Origin: an uncultured beta proteobacterium
GTDB lineage: Bacteria; Pseudomonadota; Gammaproteobacteria; Burkholderiales; Burkholderiaceae
Direction: 5' to 3'
Assembly (NCBI GenBank): GCA_903827075.1
Contig: CAIKGX010000231.1
Location: 1 to 9,012, forward strand
Length of the DNA stretch: 9,012 nt
Shown here: positions 5,540 to 9,012 of the stretch, piece by piece
How the letters are laid out: the number at the start of each line of letters is the position of its first letter
Position numbering within the stretch: the first letter of the stretch is position 1
Made by a program: the position numbers and the translations under genes
The notes under the pieces: model-generated
Database searches by the model: none
The model's input: only the letters and a program-made list of their open reading frames with translations
Told to the model about the DNA's origin: nothing

Positions 5540-6558
5540 GCAAAGTGATCAAAAGATTTAAGGAGGGCAGCAGTTTCAATATCGTTTAAGTGCTCACCAT
5601 CGGAGGTAATCAGCGAGATGCTAACTTCAGTATTGTGCATGGGCAAGATATGGCCAATGCGAGTTAGAGGCAAATCAAGGGCATTGCTGATACCTTCGAT
5701 TGTTGACCGCTGAAGTGATGAAGCGGTAAAGCAAAGTTCGTAATCATCTCCGCCACAAGCAGCAAATTGATCCTGAAGAGCAGACTCTTGCTTTAAAAGA
5801 GTGGATGATTTGGGTAGTTGGCCTAAAAAGACATCTGCATCTTTTTTGGATTGCTCCAAGATATGCTTAAGGTCACCCAACAAGCCATCGGAAATATCTA
5901 GTGCTGCGCTTGCAATTCCTCTTAAAGCCATCCCGAGTTGAATTCTAGGGTTAGGTTGGTGCATGCGAGATTGAACGCAATCTAAATCTGATTTAGTTAA
6001 TAGTATTTCATGACGCAGTGCAGCAAGAGTGAGTCTTGCATCTCCCACTGTTCCCGAAATCCAAATATCGTCTCCGTCTAATGCCCCTGATCGTGTAATG
6101 GCTTTTCCTTTGGGTATGGCGCCAAAAGCAGTAATACAAATATTGAGCGGTCCAGAGGTGGTATCGCCACCAATCAGGGGGCAGGAGTAGGTATTTGCAA
6201 TGGCAAATAAGCCCTTAGAGAAGGCCTCAAGCCACTGTGGATCTGCCGCTGGTAGCGCAAGCGCAAGTGTGAATCCTAAAGGCTTAGCGCCCATAGCAGC
6301 AAGGTCTGAGAGGTTCACGGCTAAGGCTTTGTGACCCAAGTACTCTGGATTGGCGCCCGCTAAAAAGTGCCTACCTTCGACCAGCATGTCGCTAGTGATA
6401 GCAATGTATTCATCTGGATTGGGTGTGAGCAGGGCGCAATCATCACCAATCCCCAAAGCAATGGAATTTTTATTGGCTGCAAGCATGGCTTGAGACTGCG
6501 TTTTAAAAAAACGTTCAATGAGCGCAAATTCGCCAAGCGAAGGGGATTGAGATTGCAT
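5536..6558 (-). CDS. thiL: Thiamine-monophosphate kinase
   Basis: Phosphorylates thiamine monophosphate with ATP to the active cofactor thiamine diphosphate, in the cytosol. The 340 residues are typical for ThiL, of the PurM/HypE-like ATP-binding fold. Motifs in order: GIGDDCA (36-42), binding Mg-ATP; TSDMLVEGRHF (55-65); GHKALAVNLSDLAAMGAKP (75-93); LIGGDTTSG (128-136); LDISDGLLGD from 220, with D221 and D224; and GGDDYELCF (269-277). The start is the first ATG; a GGG two bases upstream is too close to be a good ribosome site, and AAGGG lies 14 bases upstream. It is the first gene of the thiL-pgpA-pncC operon, divergent from maeB. I see no thiamine riboswitch: the upstream spacer has only 72 bases and belongs to both genes. 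Confidence 0.96.
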   Translation of the reverse strand: MQSQSPSLGEFALIERFFKTQSQAMLAANKNSIALGIGDDCALLTPNPDEYIAITSDMLVEGRHFLAGANPEYLGHKALAVNLSDLAAMGAKPLGFTLALALPAADPQWLEAFSKGLFAIANTYSCPLIGGDTTSGPLNICITAFGAIPKGKAITRSGALDGDDIWISGTVGDARLTLAALRHEILLTKSDLDCVQSRMHQPNPRIQLGMALRGIASAALDISDGLLGDLKHILEQSKKDADVFLGQLPKSSTLLKQESALQDQFAACGGDDYELCFTASSLQRSTIEGISNALDLPLTRIGHILPMHNTEVSISLITSDGEHLNDIETAALLKSFDHFA

Positions 6559-6563
6559 GCCCT

Positions 6564-6606
6564 ATTTTATGACCCTTAGGGGTCCGACATCAGAGAGGAA
6601 TAGAAT
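6564..6606. promoter_or_regulatory. Divergent thiL/maeB control region with a palindrome
   Basis: GACCCTTAGGGGTC (6571-6584) is a palindrome except for one T/G step, with five perfect outer pairs, in the spacer between divergent start codons. TAGAAT (6601-6606) is a good -10 match for maeB; the only candidate -35 box, TTAGGG at 6576-6581, is weak, 19 bases away, and overlaps the palindrome. On the minus strand TAAAAT (6569-6564) could be the thiL -10 box, with the palindrome inside its spacer and transcription starting close to the ATG. A protein binding the palindrome could affect both genes. No known operator is recognised. Confidence 0.35.
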
Positions 6607-6630
6607 TAGAGACTTCAATATGTCTTAGCG

Positions 6631-8970
6631 ATGAGTGAACTGATGAGCAAATCAAGCGATAGCAGCAAAGAACAGCAGGCGGCGGATTTAAGAGCAGCAG
6701 CTCTCCACTATCACGAGTTTCCAGTTCCAGGAAAAATCGAAATTGCCCCAACAAAGCAATTAACCAATCAACGTGACTTAGCACTTGCCTATACCCCTGG
6801 TGTAGCAGCCGCTTGTGAAGAAATTGTTAAAGATCCTGCAAATGCATTTCGCTATACAGCCCGTGGAAATTTAGTTGGCGTGATTACCAACGGCACTGCT
6901 GTTTTAGGTTTAGGAAATATTGGGCCATTGGCTAGTAAGCCAGTGATGGAAGGGAAAGCGGTTTTGTTTAAGAAGTTCGCTGGTATTGATGTATTCGATA
7001 TTGAAGTGAATGAAAACGATCCTGAAAAGCTCATAGAAATTATTGCAGCACTTGAGCCTACCTTTGGCGGTATCAATTTAGAAGACATCAAAGCGCCAGA
7101 TTGCTTTGTAGTGGAACGTAAGTTGCAAGCGCGTATGAAGATTCCAGTCTTTCATGATGATCAGCATGGCACTGCAATTGTGGTTGCCGCAGCGATTTTG
7201 AATGGTTTGAAGGTAGTTGGTAAAGATGTAGCTAACGTGAAGTTGGTGACATCTGGTGCCGGCGCTGCAGCTTTAGCTTGTTTGGACTTGCTGGTTGATT
7301 TAGGCATTCCACGTAAAAATATTTGGGTAACCGATTTAGCTGGCGTGGCTTATAAGGGCCGTAAGGAATTAATGGATCCAGAGAAGGAGCCATTCTGCCA
7401 AGAGACTACGCTAAGAACATTGGATGAGGCTATTGAAGGCGCTGACATCTTTCTAGGCCTTTCTGCTGGTGGCGTCTTAAAGCAAAGCATGGTCAAAAAG
7501 ATGGCACCTAACCCATTGGTCTATGCCTTAGCAAACCCAACACCAGAGATACTTCCTGAGGAGGTAAAAGAAGTGCGTCCAGATGCTGTAATGGCAACGG
7601 GTCGTACCGACTATCCAAATCAAGTCAATAACGTTTTATGTTTCCCATTTATTTTCCGTGGTGCTTTAGATGTTGGAGCCACTACCATTACGCGCGGCAT
7701 GGAAGTAGCTGCTGTCAAGGCAGTTGCCGAGCTAGCTCAGGCGGAACAAAGCGAAATAGTGACATCGGTATATGGCATTGAGAATTTATCTTTTGGCCCT
7801 GAGTACTTAATTCCTAAGCCATTCGACCCACGCCTCATTACCGTGATAGCGCCTGCAGTGGCAAAGGCAGCGATGGATGATGGGGTTGCACAGCGCCCAA
7901 TTAAAGATTTTGATGCATATCGCAATCAGCTTCAGCAATTTGTCTATCACTCAGGGACTTTGATGAAGCCCTTATTTAGCATTGCTAAGCGCGTTCCGGC
8001 TAATCAAAAGCGGATTGTCTTTGCTGAGGGTGAAGATGAGCGCGTATTGCGTGCGGTGCAAATCATTGTTGACGAGCACTTAGCAACACCGATTTTGGTT
8101 GGTCGCCCCGCTGTTATTGAGCATCGGATTGGAAAATTTGGCTTGCGCATTAAAGAGGGCGAAGACTTTGATATCGTGAATCCTGAAAATGATTCACGAT
8201 TCCGTGATTTTTGGCAAACCTACCTGGCTTTAACTGAGCGCAAAGGCGTTACCGAATCATTTGCTAAATTAGAAATGCGTCGTCGTAATAGCTTAATTGG
8301 CTCGATCATGATTAGTAAGGGTATGGCCGACGGCATGATTTGCGGCACAGTGGGCAACTCCGCAACGCACCTGAAGTATATTGATGAAGTAGTTGGTCAC
8401 GAACCGGGGGCTAATGTGTATGGCGCGATGGCTGGTTTGATTTTGCCAGGGCGCCAAGTATTCTTAGTAGATACCCACATTAATATTGATCCGACTGCAG
8501 AGCAATTGGCTGAAATCACGCTGATGGCTGCTAGTGAGATGCGTAAGTTAGGTTTAGTCCCTAAAGTTGCTCTCTTGTCACATTCTAATTTTGGTTCAAG
8601 TAATGCCCCATCTGCTGTGAAGATGCGCGAAGTGTTGGCGTTGATTCAGAAAGCAGACCCTGCGCTTGAAGTTGATGGCGAGATGCATGGTGATAGCGCA
8701 TTAGATGAAACGATTCGTGCGGGCGCCATCAGCACTTCCCCATTAAAGGGTGATGCTAATTTATTAGTGCTGCCTAATATTGATGCTGCGAATATTTCTT
8801 ACAACTTACTCAAGACAGCGGCAGGTAACGGAATAGCGATTGGACCTCTGTTGTTAGGGGTTGCTAAGCCAATTCACATCCTTACTCCAGCAGCTACAGT
8901 ACGCCGGATCGTGAATGTGACCACTTTAGCCGTCGTTGAAGCAGCCAGTAATGCCAAAGGGGTTGTATAA
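6631..8970 (+). CDS. maeB: NADP-dependent malic enzyme with PTA-like C-terminal domain
   Basis: Oxidatively decarboxylates malate to pyruvate and CO2, giving NADPH in the cytosol. The 779 residues fit the large MaeB type. The malic enzyme part (about 25-430) has YTPGVA with Y54; EGKAVLFKKF with K109; NLEDIKAPDCF with E151 and D152; the metal-binding FHDDQHGTA (174-182); the dinucleotide loop GAGAAAL (209-215); and NPTPEILPEE. The rest (about 440-775) resembles phosphotransacetylase, with VFAEGEDERVLRA (463-475), GMADGMICG (564-572) and LPNIDAANISYNLLK. The serine-arginine of active Pta is replaced by Thr-Pro (752-753), so this domain is expected to be regulatory; acetyl-CoA inhibits known MaeB proteins. 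The start is uncertain: ATG 6643 (M5) has a weak GAGTGA before it, while ATG 6631 has no ribosome site. The gene appears monocistronic. Confidence 0.95.
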   Translation: MSELMSKSSDSSKEQQAADLRAAALHYHEFPVPGKIEIAPTKQLTNQRDLALAYTPGVAAACEEIVKDPANAFRYTARGNLVGVITNGTAVLGLGNIGPLASKPVMEGKAVLFKKFAGIDVFDIEVNENDPEKLIEIIAALEPTFGGINLEDIKAPDCFVVERKLQARMKIPVFHDDQHGTAIVVAAAILNGLKVVGKDVANVKLVTSGAGAAALACLDLLVDLGIPRKNIWVTDLAGVAYKGRKELMDPEKEPFCQETTLRTLDEAIEGADIFLGLSAGGVLKQSMVKKMAPNPLVYALANPTPEILPEEVKEVRPDAVMATGRTDYPNQVNNVLCFPFIFRGALDVGATTITRGMEVAAVKAVAELAQAEQSEIVTSVYGIENLSFGPEYLIPKPFDPRLITVIAPAVAKAAMDDGVAQRPIKDFDAYRNQLQQFVYHSGTLMKPLFSIAKRVPANQKRIVFAEGEDERVLRAVQIIVDEHLATPILVGRPAVIEHRIGKFGLRIKEGEDFDIVNPENDSRFRDFWQTYLALTERKGVTESFAKLEMRRRNSLIGSIMISKGMADGMICGTVGNSATHLKYIDEVVGHEPGANVYGAMAGLILPGRQVFLVDTHINIDPTAEQLAEITLMAASEMRKLGLVPKVALLSHSNFGSSNAPSAVKMREVLALIQKADPALEVDGEMHGDSALDETIRAGAISTSPLKGDANLLVLPNIDAANISYNLLKTAAGNGIAIGPLLLGVAKPIHILTPAATVRRIVNVTTLAVVEAASNAKGVV
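8173..8200. repeat. Perfect 10-bp inverted repeat inside maeB
   Basis: ATCGTGAATC (8173-8182) and GATTCACGAT (8191-8200) are exact reverse complements around an 8-base loop, in codons 515-523 of maeB within the PTA-like part. Part of the right arm, TCACG (8194-8198), can also pair with CGTGA (8203-8207), which gives a competing smaller hairpin. A run of five T lies at 8208-8212. Confidence 0.7.
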
Positions 8971-9012
8971 AGCGTCGCGTAAGTTACTTATATTAAGTTA
9001 GTTAGTGATAGC
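8971..9012. other. Window end with TAAGTTA repeats, no gene seen
   Basis: The 42 bases after the maeB stop hold TAAGTTA at 8980-8986 and again at 8994-9000, plus a TAAGT-T-ACTTA palindrome (8980-8990) with too small a centre to form a hairpin. There is no GC-rich stem with a T run, so no maeB terminator is visible inside the window. The AT-rich end could belong to the promoter of a gene beyond the edge. Confidence 0.4.

Noticed and set aside
4959..5561. A 200-codon open frame on the plus strand antisense to pgpA
   Set aside because: It lies almost wholly opposite pgpA, which has all its family motifs and exact ATGA junctions. The antisense product is rich in Ser, Pro and Lys without any recognisable domain.
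5560..5567. AAGGAGGG, a perfect Shine-Dalgarno-like sequence on the plus strand
   Set aside because: No start codon follows at a usable distance, and the bases are antisense to the last codons of thiL.
6559..6630. Thiamine (TPP) riboswitch upstream of thiL
   Set aside because: The spacer is only 72 bases, shared with maeB, and I found no CUGAGA-type THI box motif in it.

Overview
This window looks like an ordinary, tightly packed housekeeping segment of a betaproteobacterial chromosome. The moderate GC content (mid-40s percent by eye), the protein sequences and the gene neighbourhood (TonB-like protein, aroE, mtgA; then pyrF, corA, pncC, pgpA, thiL, maeB) suggest Burkholderiales, most likely a small-genome freshwater relative such as Polynucleobacter. 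That placement is recognition from memory, not a search result. I saw no mobile element, CRISPR array, rRNA or tRNA, and the longest gene-free stretch is under 80 bases.

Layout. Bases 1-49 probably hold the last codons of an upstream plus-strand gene. A plus-strand group follows: a TonB-family energy transducer (30-893), shikimate dehydrogenase aroE (941-1846) and monofunctional peptidoglycan glycosyltransferase mtgA (1855-2574). On the minus strand, pyrF (3421-2576) converges on mtgA with one base between the stop codons. pyrF and corA (3496-4461, plus) diverge from a 74-base spacer. corA converges on a minus-strand operon, thiL-pgpA-pncC (6558-4458), with the stop codons of corA and pncC overlapping inside a 10-base palindrome. 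Both internal junctions of that operon are 4-base ATGA overlaps. A 72-base spacer with a near-perfect 14-base palindrome separates thiL from the divergent maeB (6631-8970), a malic enzyme with a C-terminal phosphotransacetylase-like domain. The last 42 bases contain no gene that I can identify.

Functions. The genes cover envelope energy transduction (TonB-like), aromatic amino acid precursor synthesis (AroE), peptidoglycan polymerisation (MtgA), pyrimidine synthesis (PyrF), Mg2+/Co2+ uptake (CorA), pyridine nucleotide salvage (PncC), phosphatidylglycerol synthesis (PgpA), thiamine diphosphate synthesis (ThiL) and NADPH/pyruvate supply (MaeB). They do not form one pathway; the clusters combine unrelated housekeeping functions.

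The hunt found no convincing new system. The points most worth a second look are structural: strong hairpins inside coding sequence (the end of pncC, and the maeB PTA-like domain), convergent genes sharing their stop-codon region, the palindrome between thiL and maeB, an atypical TonB with a coiled-coil spacer in place of the proline-rich one, and two cysteine pairs in the periplasmic part of MtgA.
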